Origin: Chromohalobacter sp. 11-W
GTDB taxonomy: Bacteria > Pseudomonadota > Gammaproteobacteria > Pseudomonadales > Halomonadaceae
Reading direction: 5' to 3'
DNA: 64,000 nt
Assembly: GCF_029889905.1 (NCBI RefSeq)
Contig: NZ_JARANZ010000004.1
Coordinates: 186,001-250,000, forward strand
The notes under the pieces are model-generated. The model was not told the origin of the DNA. It was given only the letters and a program-made list of their open reading frames with translations, and made no database searches. The translations under genes were made by a program, and so were the position numbers. Shown here piece by piece: positions 37,583 through 46,854 of this stretch (positions within the stretch are counted from its first letter, which is position 1; each line of letters opens with the position of its first letter).

Positions 37583-39003
37583 GCACATGGAAGTCTCTGC
37601 GGTCCCGGGTATTGGTGTTGGCCCCGGTGCTGGTATTGACGATGGCATTGCCGGGCATCGTGCCATCGGCGTTGGCCCAGGAGAGCGATTCAAGTCCCTC
37701 GCTGGAACAAATGCTAGAAAGTCTGCGTACGGATAGCGAGGCTGCCGAGGCGCGAGATCGGAAGCGCTTGAACGCGTTGGTGGATGACCGCTCTGCACTG
37801 CGTGACGCGGTGGAAAAAGCGGAGACCGAACGCAATGACGCGCGTCAACGGCGCGACGAGTTAGAGGCAACGCAAACGCGCCAGCGTGAAGCGCTCGATG
37901 CCGTTAACCAGCGGCGTCGCGATGAAGCGGGCGATCTCGATGGCGTGTTCGATGTGGCGCAAGGGCAAATCGGTGAGTTGCGTGATGCGCTGGGCGACGG
38001 CTGGTTGACAGTGGGGACGCAGACGACACTACCGGAACGGCTCGACGATGACGCCATCATCGATACCCAGACACTGGAAAACCTGGGGCGGACGTTCGCC
38101 GAGTTGACGGCGGAGACCGGGCGCGGCGTGCGCTTCGAGGCGCCCATCGCCGATGCCGAAGGTAATGTCGAACAGCGTGAGGCGGTGCGTCTGGGCGACT
38201 TTCTCGCCTTCAGCGGTGGCAAGCTTCTGAAGCGTGATGCGGGCAATCAAGCGGACGAGGCCGGTCTGCGTGTGGTGTCGCATACGCCCGAGGATGCCAG
38301 CGAGGCACTGCAGTCCTTCCAGCATGGCGAAGGGGAACGCGTTGTCTTCGACCCCACGCATGGCAATGTGCTCGATGCCCTGGCGCAGCAACCCTCGCTG
38401 TGGGAGCGTTTTCAGCAAGGTGGAGCGGTTGGCTATGTCATTGTCGTGCTGGGTATCGCGGGCCTGCTGGTCGCGCTGGCGCAATACGTGTACCTGCTGA
38501 TGGTCAGCCTGCGCCTGCGTCGCCAGCTCCGCACTCCCGAGGCCCTGCGGAGCGATAATCCGCTGGGGCGGGTGCTCGGTCGCTTTGCGGCGCTGGGCCA
38601 CGATCACGCACCGGAAGCGCTGGAGGCACGCCTCGATGAAGCGCTGCTGGCCGAAAAGCCGCGCCTCGAGCGGGGTCAACCCCTGGTCAAGCTCATGGCG
38701 GCCGTCGCGCCCTTGCTGGGACTCCTGGGGACCGTGACCGGGATGATCGGCACCTTCCAGGCAATCACCGTGTTCGGCACCGGCGACCCGCAACTCATGG
38801 CCGGCGGGATCAGCCAGGCGTTGGTGACCACTGTGTTGGGCCTGATCGTCGCCGTACCGCTTCTATTCGTGCATACCGCCTTGAGCAGTCGCAGCCGCGA
38901 ATTGCTCGGCACGCTCGAGGGTCGAGCGAGTGCCGTGCTGGCCGAGCATCTCGAGGCCTCACATGGGCACACGAGGACGCAGGCCGATGTCCACGCTCGC
39001 TGA
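37579..39003 (+). CDS. TtpC-like long ExbB/TolQ/MotA proton-channel protein
   Basis: 474 residues: signal peptide (about 1-34), a periplasmic coiled-coil region (40-130) and globular part to about 280, then three TM helices with the ExbB/TolQ core (GGAVGYVIVVLGIAGLLVAL; VAPLLGLLGTVTGMIGTFQAI; the final TM about 410-435). This fused architecture corresponds to TtpC of the Vibrio TonB2 system, which is needed alongside a normal ExbB. Overlaps the DUF3450 gene by 4 nt and the second ExbB by 17 nt. Confidence 0.88.
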   Translation: MSTWKSLRSRVLVLAPVLVLTMALPGIVPSALAQESDSSPSLEQMLESLRTDSEAAEARDRKRLNALVDDRSALRDAVEKAETERNDARQRRDELEATQTRQREALDAVNQRRRDEAGDLDGVFDVAQGQIGELRDALGDGWLTVGTQTTLPERLDDDAIIDTQTLENLGRTFAELTAETGRGVRFEAPIADAEGNVEQREAVRLGDFLAFSGGKLLKRDAGNQADEAGLRVVSHTPEDASEALQSFQHGEGERVVFDPTHGNVLDALAQQPSLWERFQQGGAVGYVIVVLGIAGLLVALAQYVYLLMVSLRLRRQLRTPEALRSDNPLGRVLGRFAALGHDHAPEALEARLDEALLAEKPRLERGQPLVKLMAAVAPLLGLLGTVTGMIGTFQAITVFGTGDPQLMAGGISQALVTTVLGLIVAVPLLFVHTALSSRSRELLGTLEGRASAVLAEHLEASHGHTRTQADVHAR

Positions 39004-39520
39004 GCCCATCGTCTGGCTGGTCCAGGCCGGTGGTCCGGTGCTGGTGGTGATTGCCCTGGTTGCCATGGCGCTTTTCGCCATGGGGCTGGAGCGCGGCTTG
39101 TACTGGCAGTTCGTGCATAGCCGTCGTCGTCGGGCGCTGGTGGCGCGCTGGGTCGCACGCCACGATCACGCCAGCTGGAGCGCGTTGACACTGCGCGAGG
39201 TCTGGACCTCGGAGCTCATCGGTCAACTGCGGCGCCCTCTGCCGTGGCTCAAGCTGCTGGTCGGGCTGTGCCCGCTGCTGGGGTTGCTAGGGACGGTCAC
39301 CGGGATGATCCAGGTCTTCGATAGCCTCTCCTTGACCGACGTCAACCAGGCACGGGCCATGGCCGATGGCGTGGCCCGTGCGACGTTACCGACATTGACC
39401 GGCATGGCGGTCGCCGTGGTGGGGCTATTGTTCACCACCCGTCTTGAACACGTGATTCGGCGCGAGGATCAGCGGCTACATGACCGCATGGCGCGTGCCG
39501 TGGAGGATGCCAATGCGTAG
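38987..39520 (+). CDS. exbB: Biopolymer transport protein ExbB (short)
   Basis: 177-residue proton-channel subunit with three TM helices and the conserved CPLLGLLGTVTGMIQVFDSLS and ATLPTLTGMAVAVVGLLF segments. The start ATG has GAGGAC upstream and lies inside the end of the TtpC-like gene. With ExbD it forms the motor that energises TonB. Two different ExbB-type proteins in one operon are typical of TonB2-type clusters. Confidence 0.92.
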   Translation: MSTLAEPIVWLVQAGGPVLVVIALVAMALFAMGLERGLYWQFVHSRRRRALVARWVARHDHASWSALTLREVWTSELIGQLRRPLPWLKLLVGLCPLLGLLGTVTGMIQVFDSLSLTDVNQARAMADGVARATLPTLTGMAVAVVGLLFTTRLEHVIRREDQRLHDRMARAVEDANA

Positions 39521-39923
39521 GCGTCGACTACAGGACGTCAACGACGACGCCCAGGAAATCAACCTCACGCCGATGCTGGATGTGGTCTTCATCATGTTGA
39601 TCTTCTTCATCGTGACGACCAGCTTCATCAAGGAGAGTGGCGTGGAAATCGACCGCCCCGAGTCATCCTCCGCGACCGCGCGCCCCGAAGCGCAAGTCAT
39701 GGTGGCGATCACCGCCGAGGACGCCGTGTGGGTCGATGGACAGCCGGTGGATGCGCATCGCGTGGGCAACGAAGTGTCCAGTCTGGTGAGCGACGAAGGC
39801 GGCGTCGTGATTCAGGCCGATCGCCAATCGACCACCGGGCTTCTCATTGAAGTCATGGATGCCATCCGCGATGCTGGCGTTGAAAACGTCGCCGTGGCGG
39901 CGGATCGAGGCGCCGACGGATGA
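39513..39923 (+). CDS. exbD: Biopolymer transport protein ExbD
   Basis: 136-residue motor subunit: short cytoplasmic N-terminus, one TM helix (about 22-42), with the essential Asp in NLTPMLDVVFIMLIFF, then a periplasmic domain. GGAGG lies 6 nt before the ATG. Overlaps exbB by 8 nt and tonB by 4 nt. Confidence 0.94.
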   Translation: MRRRRLQDVNDDAQEINLTPMLDVVFIMLIFFIVTTSFIKESGVEIDRPESSSATARPEAQVMVAITAEDAVWVDGQPVDAHRVGNEVSSLVSDEGGVVIQADRQSTTGLLIEVMDAIRDAGVENVAVAADRGADG

Positions 39924-40702
39924 GAACGATCGCAGGCGCTGTAGGCGGCATCTTGATGGCGCTGGGGCTTTTCTACCTGTTGGCTCTGCTGGTGGCGCCG
40001 CCGGAAGATAATCGTGAGCCGATAGAGCAGCCGATGTCGGTGTCACGCGTCGAGGCGCCCGAGGCACAACAGGCGTCGGCGCCGCAAGCGGCTGCACCGG
40101 ATGCCCCGACGCCACCGGCGCAAACGCCACCGCCACCGCCGCCCTCGCCAGTGCCCGCGAGCCAGAGTGATAGCGCGCTGACGTTGCCCGAGCCGGAAAC
40201 ATCGGCGCCTCCCTCGCCGGAAGTGCCGGAGGAGTCGTTGCCCGAGCTTGAGGAAATCGAGCCCACGCCTGAGCCCGAGCCCGAGCCTGAACCGCAGCCC
40301 GATCCCGAACCGCAGCCCGACCCTGAGCCTGCACAAGAAACGTCACCCTCGAATGCGGCGTCGCAAGGCGACAGTGCTGAGGCCTCGGATGCCGACGCCT
40401 CGGCGAGTGGCGAAACGAGCGAGCAGAACGCTGAAAAAGTCGGCTCGCCGCAGCCCACCGAACGCGTACCACCGGAGTATCCGTCGCGGGCGCAACGACG
40501 TGGCATCGAAGGGTTCGTGGAGGTGAGCTTCACGATCAAGCCCAATGGGCGAGTCGATCGCGGCTCCTTGCACGTCACCGATGCCGAGCCGCGTAGCATG
40601 TTCGAGCGCGCGGCGCTCAAGGCCGTTGCCGACTGGCAGTTTCCGCAAAGCGATCACCCGCGTGAAGCGCGTCAGCGGTTAGAATTTCGTCTCAAGAGGT
40701 AA
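39920..40702 (+). CDS. tonB: TonB family energy transducer
   Basis: 260 residues: an N-terminal TM anchor (about 8-30), a long Pro/Glu/Ala-rich periplasmic spacer with PEPEPEPEPQPDPEPQPDPEP repeats, and a C-terminal TonB domain (about 175-260; PPEYPSRAQRRGIEGFVEVSF, ending WQFP). It would couple the ExbB/ExbD motor to outer-membrane receptors, for example for siderophores. Start overlaps the exbD stop (ATGA). Confidence 0.93.
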   Translation: MRTIAGAVGGILMALGLFYLLALLVAPPEDNREPIEQPMSVSRVEAPEAQQASAPQAAAPDAPTPPAQTPPPPPPSPVPASQSDSALTLPEPETSAPPSPEVPEESLPELEEIEPTPEPEPEPEPQPDPEPQPDPEPAQETSPSNAASQGDSAEASDADASASGETSEQNAEKVGSPQPTERVPPEYPSRAQRRGIEGFVEVSFTIKPNGRVDRGSLHVTDAEPRSMFERAALKAVADWQFPQSDHPREARQRLEFRLKR

Positions 40703-40705
40703 CGC

Positions 40706-41974
40706 ATGCAGTGGCGTCATTGGGGATGTGTAGCGATGCTATGTCTGGGCCTGGGGGTGGCCAGCACGAGTGCCAGTGCCGCCGGGCCGGCACTGGCACC
40801 GGACATGGTACAAGCGTTGGAGTCGCTGCAGCAGCGCATGCAGGATAACGCCAGCGAGAGCGCCATCGATGACGCCAAGGCGGCCGCTGAGCGGCTACAA
40901 GGCGGTAATCGGGCGGATCGCTGGGCGCGCGCCTTGTTTCTGCAACTGGCGGCCACCGGAGAAGCGCAGCGCGGACGGGATGCCGCCGCTGCGGATTTGT
41001 TTTATCAAGCGCGGCGCATTGACGGTGTGGGTAGCGATTCGCGCCGGCGCTGGCTCAATCAAGAGGCGCGTTTGAGGCTGCGCGCGGGGCAGACCGCGCA
41101 AGGCACCGAACTGCTCGGCGAGTGGATCGAGCGTCATGGCGGTGATCGCGACAGCCTGTGGCTGATGGTGCAAGCCCAGGCGACGCTCGATCAGTGGTCG
41201 CAGGCGGCGCAGTGGGTCGACCGCGCGCGGCGCGCGGGCGACATGGATGCCGAAAGACGTCGCCTGGCGGCCAGCGTTTATCAGCACGCCGAGCGTTACG
41301 ACGCGGCACTGGCGCTGCTCGACGATCAGCTACAAAGCGAGACTGACGATCCCCAGGCATGGCGGCGTGCCGCAGCGCTGGCGCAGCGCATGCAGCAACC
41401 CGGTTTGGCAGCGGCGTTATGGGAGGCCGGTTGGCGGCGGGGCGCGCTCGCGGGCGAGGACGATCTCGAGCGTTTGATTCGGCTGCATCTGGCGGGCGGG
41501 ACCCCGGCGCGTGCCGCTGAGCATCTGGAAACGGCATTTGAGGAAGGTACGCTGCCACGCGACAGCGAGCACCAACGTCTTCTTGCCGAGGCGTGGACGT
41601 CGGCGCGTGCGCACCACAAGGCACTGTCGGCGTGGCGCGCGCTGGCCGAAGAGACCCAGGCCGCCGAGGACTGGCGCCAGCTAGGCGAGCTGGCCTACGG
41701 CTGGGGCGTATGGTCGACGGCGATAGACGCGCTTCACCAAGCGCGTGAGCAGGGGGCCGATCCCGCACGAACCTGGCTGCTGGAGGGAGTGTCGCAACTG
41801 GCGTCGTCGGATGAAGAGGCGGCGCGAGAGGCGTTCGAAGCAGCGCGCGATGCCGGTGCGTCGCAGGCCGAGGCCTGGCTGGCATCGCTCGGCGAAGGGG
41901 ATGTCGGGAAAGCGCCCGACGTCGACTCATCACTCGATGAGCCGACACCCCAGGCGCCTTCCGATACGCAATGA
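40706..41974 (+). CDS. Tetratricopeptide-repeat periplasmic protein of the TonB operon
   Basis: 422 residues with a signal peptide (VAMLCLGLGVASTSASA) and a helical body rich in Ala, Arg and Trp in TPR-like pairs from about residue 45 to 400, such as LLGEWIERHG and ALSAWRALAEETQAAEDW. It starts 3 nt after tonB with AAGAGG upstream. TPR genes close the DUF3450-TtpC-ExbB-ExbD-TonB cluster in many marine gammaproteobacteria; a scaffold or receptor-adaptor role in the periplasm is inference. Confidence 0.85.
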   Translation: MQWRHWGCVAMLCLGLGVASTSASAAGPALAPDMVQALESLQQRMQDNASESAIDDAKAAAERLQGGNRADRWARALFLQLAATGEAQRGRDAAAADLFYQARRIDGVGSDSRRRWLNQEARLRLRAGQTAQGTELLGEWIERHGGDRDSLWLMVQAQATLDQWSQAAQWVDRARRAGDMDAERRRLAASVYQHAERYDAALALLDDQLQSETDDPQAWRRAAALAQRMQQPGLAAALWEAGWRRGALAGEDDLERLIRLHLAGGTPARAAEHLETAFEEGTLPRDSEHQRLLAEAWTSARAHHKALSAWRALAEETQAAEDWRQLGELAYGWGVWSTAIDALHQAREQGADPARTWLLEGVSQLASSDEEAAREAFEAARDAGASQAEAWLASLGEGDVGKAPDVDSSLDEPTPQAPSDTQ

Positions 41975-42003
41975 CATCCGCTTTATACGCGCGTTGAGGC
42001 GTA

Positions 42004-42819
42004 TTACAACGCTAGCTGTGCCCATACCGGAGCGTGATCCGAAGGGCGCTGGATGCCGCGTAGTTCGTAATCGATGCCTGCGTCTTCCACCCGCTCGCAC
42101 AGCGTGGGGGTGACCATGATGTAGTCGATCCGCAAGCCGCGTTTGGGCTCGCGCTCGAAGCCCCGAGAACGGTAGTCGAACCAGCTGAAGCGATCGTCGA
42201 CCTCGGGGTAACGCAGGCGGTAGCAATCGCTCAGCCCCCAGTCGGCGAGCCGTGTGAGCCATTCACGCTCGACGGGTTGGAAACTGGTCTTGCCCTCGCG
42301 CAGCCAACGCTTGCGATTGGACTCGCCGATGCCGATGTCGATATCGGCGGGCGAGATATTGAAATCCCCCATGACCGCGAGCCTTTCGCTGGGCGTATGC
42401 CGTTCTTGCAGCAATGCCGTGAGCCGGGCATAGAAATCGCGTTTGTTGGGAAACTTGGTGGGGTGCTCGATATTTTCACCCTGCGGGAAATAACCGTTGT
42501 ACACGGTCATGCTCTCGCCGTCTTCACAATTGACGCGGACGCCGATCAAGCGTCGTTGGGTCTCGTCGCCATCGTCGGGGAGGCCGTAATGCACGGCCTC
42601 AGGAGCCTGTCGGGTGAGTAGTGCGACGCCGTAATGACCTTTCTGCCCGTGAAAAGCGACGTGATAGCCGAGCGCTTCAACGGCCTCGCGAGGGAACTCG
42701 CTGTCCTGGACCTTGGTTTCCTGGAGGCCGATGATATCGGGGCGATGCGACTTGATGAGCGCCTCAAGCTGGTGCAAGCGGGCGCGGATGCCGTTGATGT
42801 TGAAGGAGACCAGGCGCAT
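42004..42819 (-). CDS. xthA: Exodeoxyribonuclease III
   Basis: AP endonuclease/3'-5' exonuclease for base-excision repair, 271 residues. MRLVSFNINGIRARL, LQETKVQD (metal Glu), YNGYFPQGEN, GDFNISPADIDIG, and the C-terminal SDHAPVWAQL motif with the catalytic His are intact. The ATG overlaps the stop of the small upstream gene by one base (TGATG), so translation is probably coupled. Confidence 0.96.
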   Translation of the reverse strand: MRLVSFNINGIRARLHQLEALIKSHRPDIIGLQETKVQDSEFPREAVEALGYHVAFHGQKGHYGVALLTRQAPEAVHYGLPDDGDETQRRLIGVRVNCEDGESMTVYNGYFPQGENIEHPTKFPNKRDFYARLTALLQERHTPSERLAVMGDFNISPADIDIGIGESNRKRWLREGKTSFQPVEREWLTRLADWGLSDCYRLRYPEVDDRFSWFDYRSRGFEREPKRGLRIDYIMVTPTLCERVEDAGIDYELRGIQRPSDHAPVWAQLAL

Positions 42820-43067
42820 CAGCGATCACCCCGTGAATCGTCGTCGGGTGTCGGTGCGCCATGCACATCGAGGGTTGGCGCCTGCTGTTGACGTGCCAGG
42901 CGACGTGCGGCCTGAAGTTTGCGTTGCTGACGTTTCTTCTGCACGTAGCGCGGCGACGATTTGACCTGATCGGGGTTGTCGTGGCGCCATTTACGAAAGT
43001 CCTTGCGACGCCCGGTGCGAATCGTCACCTTGCTGGCGATCGAGCGTGTTTTTTTACTGCGTGTCAT
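42819..43067 (-). CDS. Small basic hypothetical protein encoded with xthA
   Basis: 82 residues, very rich in Arg, Lys and Gln (RKDFRKWRHDNPDQVKSS, then RQQQ stretches), with a short acidic tail DDDSRGDR. No TM segment or known motif is recognised. AGGG lies 8 nt before the ATG, and a TAGAAT box on the minus strand (43101-43106) could be its -10. Overlap with the xthA start argues that it is a real gene. Its charge suggests nucleic-acid or ribosome binding, but no family could be named. Confidence 0.7.
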   Translation of the reverse strand: MTRSKKTRSIASKVTIRTGRRKDFRKWRHDNPDQVKSSPRYVQKKRQQRKLQAARRLARQQQAPTLDVHGAPTPDDDSRGDR

Positions 43068-43170
43068 GTCGTGACCCTGTGTCGTATTGACTTGAGGATC
43101 ATTCTACCAGTCGCGTTGCCGGGCGACATCCGTGCTTGAGCGCGATGCCCGCGCGACGCTCGGCAATGAC

Positions 43171-43179
43171 TGATACAAT
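43171..43179 (+). promoter_or_regulatory. Extended -10 promoter for rhlB
   Basis: TGATACAAT: an extended -10 (TGN followed by TACAAT). The -35 region at the right distance is poor, as often with extended -10 promoters. It gives a leader of about 110 nt for rhlB. Confidence 0.5.
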
Positions 43180-43297
43180 GCTCGCTTGCGTCGTGATCCA
43201 GCTTGGCTGTCGCGATGGCCGTGGCGCGCTCCGGAAAGGCGGACAAGCGCGCTGGATTCATGCATTTGCGTACGAATATGGACAGACATAGAAGCCT

Positions 43298-44572
43298 ATG
43301 AGTGAGTCGGATAAAACCCCAGCACCGGCCCAGAACCGCAAGCCCAAGCGTCGGCGTCGCAAGCCGCGCCGGTCGCAGTCCCAGTGGGACATCAAGCAGT
43401 TCCAGGTGACACCGGTGGCGGGCAAGTGGCGTTTTCACGATTTCGATCTTCCTGTGCCGCTTATGCGCGCGATTCACGCCTTGGGATTCGAATACTGCAC
43501 GCCGATCCAGGCAGAAGCCTTGACCCATACGCTGCTAGGCGGCGACGTGGTCGGCAAGGCGCAGACGGGGACCGGCAAGACCGCCGCTTTCCTGATTTCG
43601 ATTCTGGCGTACTTCCTGGAAGAGAAAGCCCCCGACGGCCAGAAGCCCGGTGCGCCGCGTGCGTTGATCGTCGCGCCGACGCGAGAGTTGGCGCTGCAGA
43701 TCGAGAAAGACGCCAAGGCACTGGCGCGCTTCACGTCGCTCAATGTGGCCAGCGTCGTCGGCGGCATGGACTATCAGAAGCAGCGCGATCAGTTGTCGCG
43801 CAAGCTCGATGTGCTGGTCGCGACCCCGGGGCGTCTGCTCGATTTCCACGAGAAGCGCGATGTCGATTTGACGCAAACCGAAGTGCTGGTCCTCGACGAA
43901 GCGGATCGTATGCTGTCGATGGGCTTCATCCCCGACGTCAAGCGCATCATCCAACATACGCCCAAGGCCGAAGAGCGCCAGACCTTCCTGTTCTCGGCGA
44001 CGTTCAGTCCGGACATTCTCAACTTGGCCAGGCAGTGGACGCATGGCGCCACGCACGTCGAGATCGAGGCCAGCCTCGAGAATGCCGCCAACATCGATCA
44101 GCGTGTCTATCTGGTGGGCGACAGCGACAAGCAACGCCTGCTGATCAACTTGCTCAACCAAGAGAGCATGGAGCGCGTGATCGTGTTCGGTAACCGCCGT
44201 GATCTGGTACGTAGTCTCGACTCGAGTTTACGTGACGCCGGCATCAATGTGGCGATGCTTTCCGGTGATGTACCGCAAAAAGCACGTATCGAAACTCTCG
44301 ATCGTTTCCGCAACGGCGAGGTGGATGTGCTGGTCGCTACCGACGTGGCAGGGCGTGGCATTCATATCGACGATGTCAGCCATGTGGTGAATTACACCCT
44401 GCCGGAAGATCCCGAGGATTACGTTCACCGTATCGGCCGCACGGGTCGTGCCGGCGCCGAGGGTGTGTCGATCAGCTTCGTCGGCGAAGAAGACGCTTTT
44501 GCGCTGCCGGGAATCGAATCCTACATCGACGCCAAGCTGCCCTGTCAGCATCCTCCCGAAGGGCTGCTCTGA
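43298..44572 (+). CDS. rhlB: DEAD-box ATP-dependent RNA helicase RhlB
   Basis: RNA helicase of the degradosome, 424 residues. A Lys/Arg-rich N-terminal extension (about 1-40) precedes the helicase core: Q motif [13 protein letters not shown], Walker [13 protein letters not shown] box [11 protein letters not shown] motif FSATFS, and [10 protein letters not shown]. The RhlB assignment rests on [19 protein letters not shown] and overall similarity. RNase E, its usual partner, is encoded at 12195-15701. dinG follows 3 nt after the stop. Confidence 0.9.
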   Translation: MSESDKTPAPAQNRKPKRRRRKPRRSQSQWDIKQFQVTPVAGKWRFHDFDLPVPLMRAIHALGFEYCTPIQAEALTHTLLGGDVVGKAQTGTGKTAAFLISILAYFLEEKAPDGQKPGAPRALIVAPTRELALQIEKDAKALARFTSLNVASVVGGMDYQKQRDQLSRKLDVLVATPGRLLDFHEKRDVDLTQTEVLVLDEADRMLSMGFIPDVKRIIQHTPKAEERQTFLFSATFSPDILNLARQWTHGATHVEIEASLENAANIDQRVYLVGDSDKQRLLINLLNQESMERVIVFGNRRDLVRSLDSSLRDAGINVAMLSGDVPQKARIETLDRFRNGEVDVLVATDVAGRGIHIDDVSHVVNYTLPEDPEDYVHRIGRTGRAGAEGVSISFVGEEDAFALPGIESYIDAKLPCQHPPEGLL

Positions 44573-44575
44573 CCC

Positions 44576-46741
44576 TTGGCGGAAACGGCATCACAGACGC
44601 TCGATCCCGAGCTCAAGGCGACTATTCAGACGGCCTACCGGCAGGTGCTCGATGGGCTCGAGCTGACGCCGCGTTATGGGCAGCGTCTGATGATCGCCGA
44701 GATCGCGCGGACCCTGGGCGGCATCGAGGCAGATGACGCTGGGCGACGTCTCTCCAACGAGCATGTCTGCGTGCTTGAAGCGGGGACCGGCACAGGCAAG
44801 ACGCTGGCCTATCTGCTTGCCGCGCTACCCATCGCCCAGGCGCGCGGTAAGCGCTTGGTGATCTCCACCGCCACGGTGGCGCTGCAAGAGCAGGTGTTGC
44901 ATCACGATCTGCCGGCCCTCAAGGCGCATAGCGGCCTCGATTTCGAATACGCCCTGGCCAAGGGGCGGGGGCGCTACCTGTGCGTGGCGCGACTCGATCA
45001 AGCCTTGGAAGGCGGAGAAGACAACCCCACGCTGTCGCTTTTCGAGGAGGCGATGTCCTCCGGCGACGGTGACGACTTCCAGGCCCTGGCGCACGAGATG
45101 GCCGAGGCCTACTCGGCAGGGCGCTGGGAAGGGGATCGCGATAGCTGGCCGACGGGGATCGACGATGCCGATTGGCGCCGTCTGACCATCGACCATCGCC
45201 AGTGCACCAATCGTCGCTGTGGCCACTTCGGCGCCTGCGCCTTCTTCCGTGCCCGCCGTGGGCTCGACCAGGCCGATATCATCGTGGCCAATCACGATCT
45301 GGTGCTGGCGGACCTTTCCTTGGGCGGCGGATTGGTATTGCCATCGCCCAAGGAGTGCATCTACGTCTTCGATGAAGGTCACCATCTGCCCGATAAGGCG
45401 CTCGATCACTTTTATCATCGTCTGCCGGTCAACGGCACGCTGCGCTGGCTGCGCACGCTGAAGAAGTCACTGACCGAGCTCAACACCGCGCTGGCCGTGC
45501 AGCCGACCCTGGCGCGTTTGCTGGGCAGCCTGCCGGAAGCCATCGCCGCGCTGGAGCCGCGCCTCGGCGAGGCGTTCGCCATGGGGCATCGTATCGCCGA
45601 ACTGGAGCACGGGCTGCCTGAAGAGGCCAGTGACGCCGTGCATCACCGCTTCTCCATGGGGCGGGTGCCCGAGGCGCTTTCCGAGCAGGCCGGGGCGATG
45701 GTCACGGCCTTTGCCGAGTTGTCGCGTACGCTCGAGAGCATGGCCGATATCCTGCGCGAGAGCCTCGACCCGGAAAAGGCCACGGGCTTACCGCGCGAAC
45801 AGGCCGAGGCCTGGCTGCCGTTGATCGCTCTGCTGCATGGCCGTGCCCTGGAAGCGCACGCCTTGTGGCAGGCGTTGGCCACGACGGACCCCGAGGACGG
45901 CGTGCCGCAGGCACGTTGGCTGACCTTCGAGCGTGTCGCCGGTGAGGCGGAGTTGACGTTTTCGGCAAGCCCCGTCTCGGCCGCCGAAACCTTGGCCCGG
46001 CATCTGTGGGGCACATGCTATGGTGCGGTGGTAACCTCGGCGACGCTGACCGCGCTCAATCGCTTCGAGCGTTTGCAAGAGCGCGCCGGTCTTGCCAACC
46101 GCTATCGCTATCAACGTCTGCCCAGCCCTTTCGATTATTCGCGGGCGGTGCTCAGCGTGCCGCCGGAAGCCGTCGACCCCAGCAATCGCGAGGCCCACGA
46201 GCGTGCGCTGATCGATTTCACCCAGGCACTGGGCGAGCGCGAAGCCGTGCTCATGCTGTTCTCGTCACGCAAGCAGATGCGTGCCGTGCTCGAGGCATTG
46301 CCAGAGGCGGTGCGTCAGCGGGTGTTGGCGCAGAATCATCTGCCCAAGCGTGAGTTGCTGCAGCGCCATCGTGCGCGCGTCGATGCCGGGGAGGGAAGTG
46401 TCATCTTCGGGCTGGCAAGTTTCGCCGAGGGTATCGACCTGCCGGGCAAATACCTGACGCATGTGGTGATTACGCGGCTGCCGTTTTCCGTGCCTGATGA
46501 TCCGGTAGGAGCGACCCTGGCGGAGTGGATCGAAAGCCGAGGCGGAAATCCGTTCATGCGCATCTCGGTGCCGGATGCCTCGATTCGTCTAGTCCAGGCC
46601 TGCGGCCGATTGATCCGCAAGGAAGCCGATCAGGGGCGTATCACATTACTCGACCGCCGTGTCCTGACGCGCCGTTACGGACGGGCGCTGCTCGATTCAT
46701 TACCGCCTTTCCGACGTGAAATAGACGGCGCGGCGCAGTAA
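44576..46741 (+). CDS. dinG: ATP-dependent DNA helicase DinG
   Basis: XPD-like 5'-3' helicase with a 4Fe-4S cluster, 721 residues. Walker A EAGTGTGKT, the Fe-S cysteines in RYLCVARL, QCTNRRC and GACAFF, the DEAH-like box VFDEGHHL, and C-terminal motifs FGLASFAEGIDLPG and QACGRLIR are present. The start is taken as TTG 44576, 3 nt after rhlB, with no clear Shine-Dalgarno; the next in-frame ATG is inside the conserved region. It helps resolve R-loops and G-quadruplexes in E. coli. Confidence 0.93.
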   Translation: MAETASQTLDPELKATIQTAYRQVLDGLELTPRYGQRLMIAEIARTLGGIEADDAGRRLSNEHVCVLEAGTGTGKTLAYLLAALPIAQARGKRLVISTATVALQEQVLHHDLPALKAHSGLDFEYALAKGRGRYLCVARLDQALEGGEDNPTLSLFEEAMSSGDGDDFQALAHEMAEAYSAGRWEGDRDSWPTGIDDADWRRLTIDHRQCTNRRCGHFGACAFFRARRGLDQADIIVANHDLVLADLSLGGGLVLPSPKECIYVFDEGHHLPDKALDHFYHRLPVNGTLRWLRTLKKSLTELNTALAVQPTLARLLGSLPEAIAALEPRLGEAFAMGHRIAELEHGLPEEASDAVHHRFSMGRVPEALSEQAGAMVTAFAELSRTLESMADILRESLDPEKATGLPREQAEAWLPLIALLHGRALEAHALWQALATTDPEDGVPQARWLTFERVAGEAELTFSASPVSAAETLARHLWGTCYGAVVTSATLTALNRFERLQERAGLANRYRYQRLPSPFDYSRAVLSVPPEAVDPSNREAHERALIDFTQALGEREAVLMLFSSRKQMRAVLEALPEAVRQRVLAQNHLPKRELLQRHRARVDAGEGSVIFGLASFAEGIDLPGKYLTHVVITRLPFSVPDDPVGATLAEWIESRGGNPFMRISVPDASIRLVQACGRLIRKEADQGRITLLDRRVLTRRYGRALLDSLPPFRREIDGAAQ

Positions 46742-46803
46742 GGCGCTTTTCAGACAGCCTATTTCGAGCAATGCCGGGTCTCACGAGCGATAGGCGATGA
46801 AAC

Positions 46804-46828
46804 CGACCCCGCGGGTGAAGCGGGGTCG
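46804..46828 (-). terminator. Intrinsic terminator downstream of aroF
   Basis: Nine-bp GC-rich stem (46804-46812 with 46820-46828), 7-nt loop. On the minus strand it is followed by GTTTCATC, a modest T tract, so it serves aroF rather than dinG. Confidence 0.75.
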
Positions 46829-46854
46829 TGGAGAGGGTCTTGCTCGCGAGGGAC

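Noticed and set aside
40250-40340. Short direct repeats (CCCGAGCC-type and CAGCCCGA-type units) considered as a mobile or CRISPR-like element
   Set aside because: They are in-frame codons for the Pro-Glu and Pro-Asp spacer of TonB, without spacers or leader.
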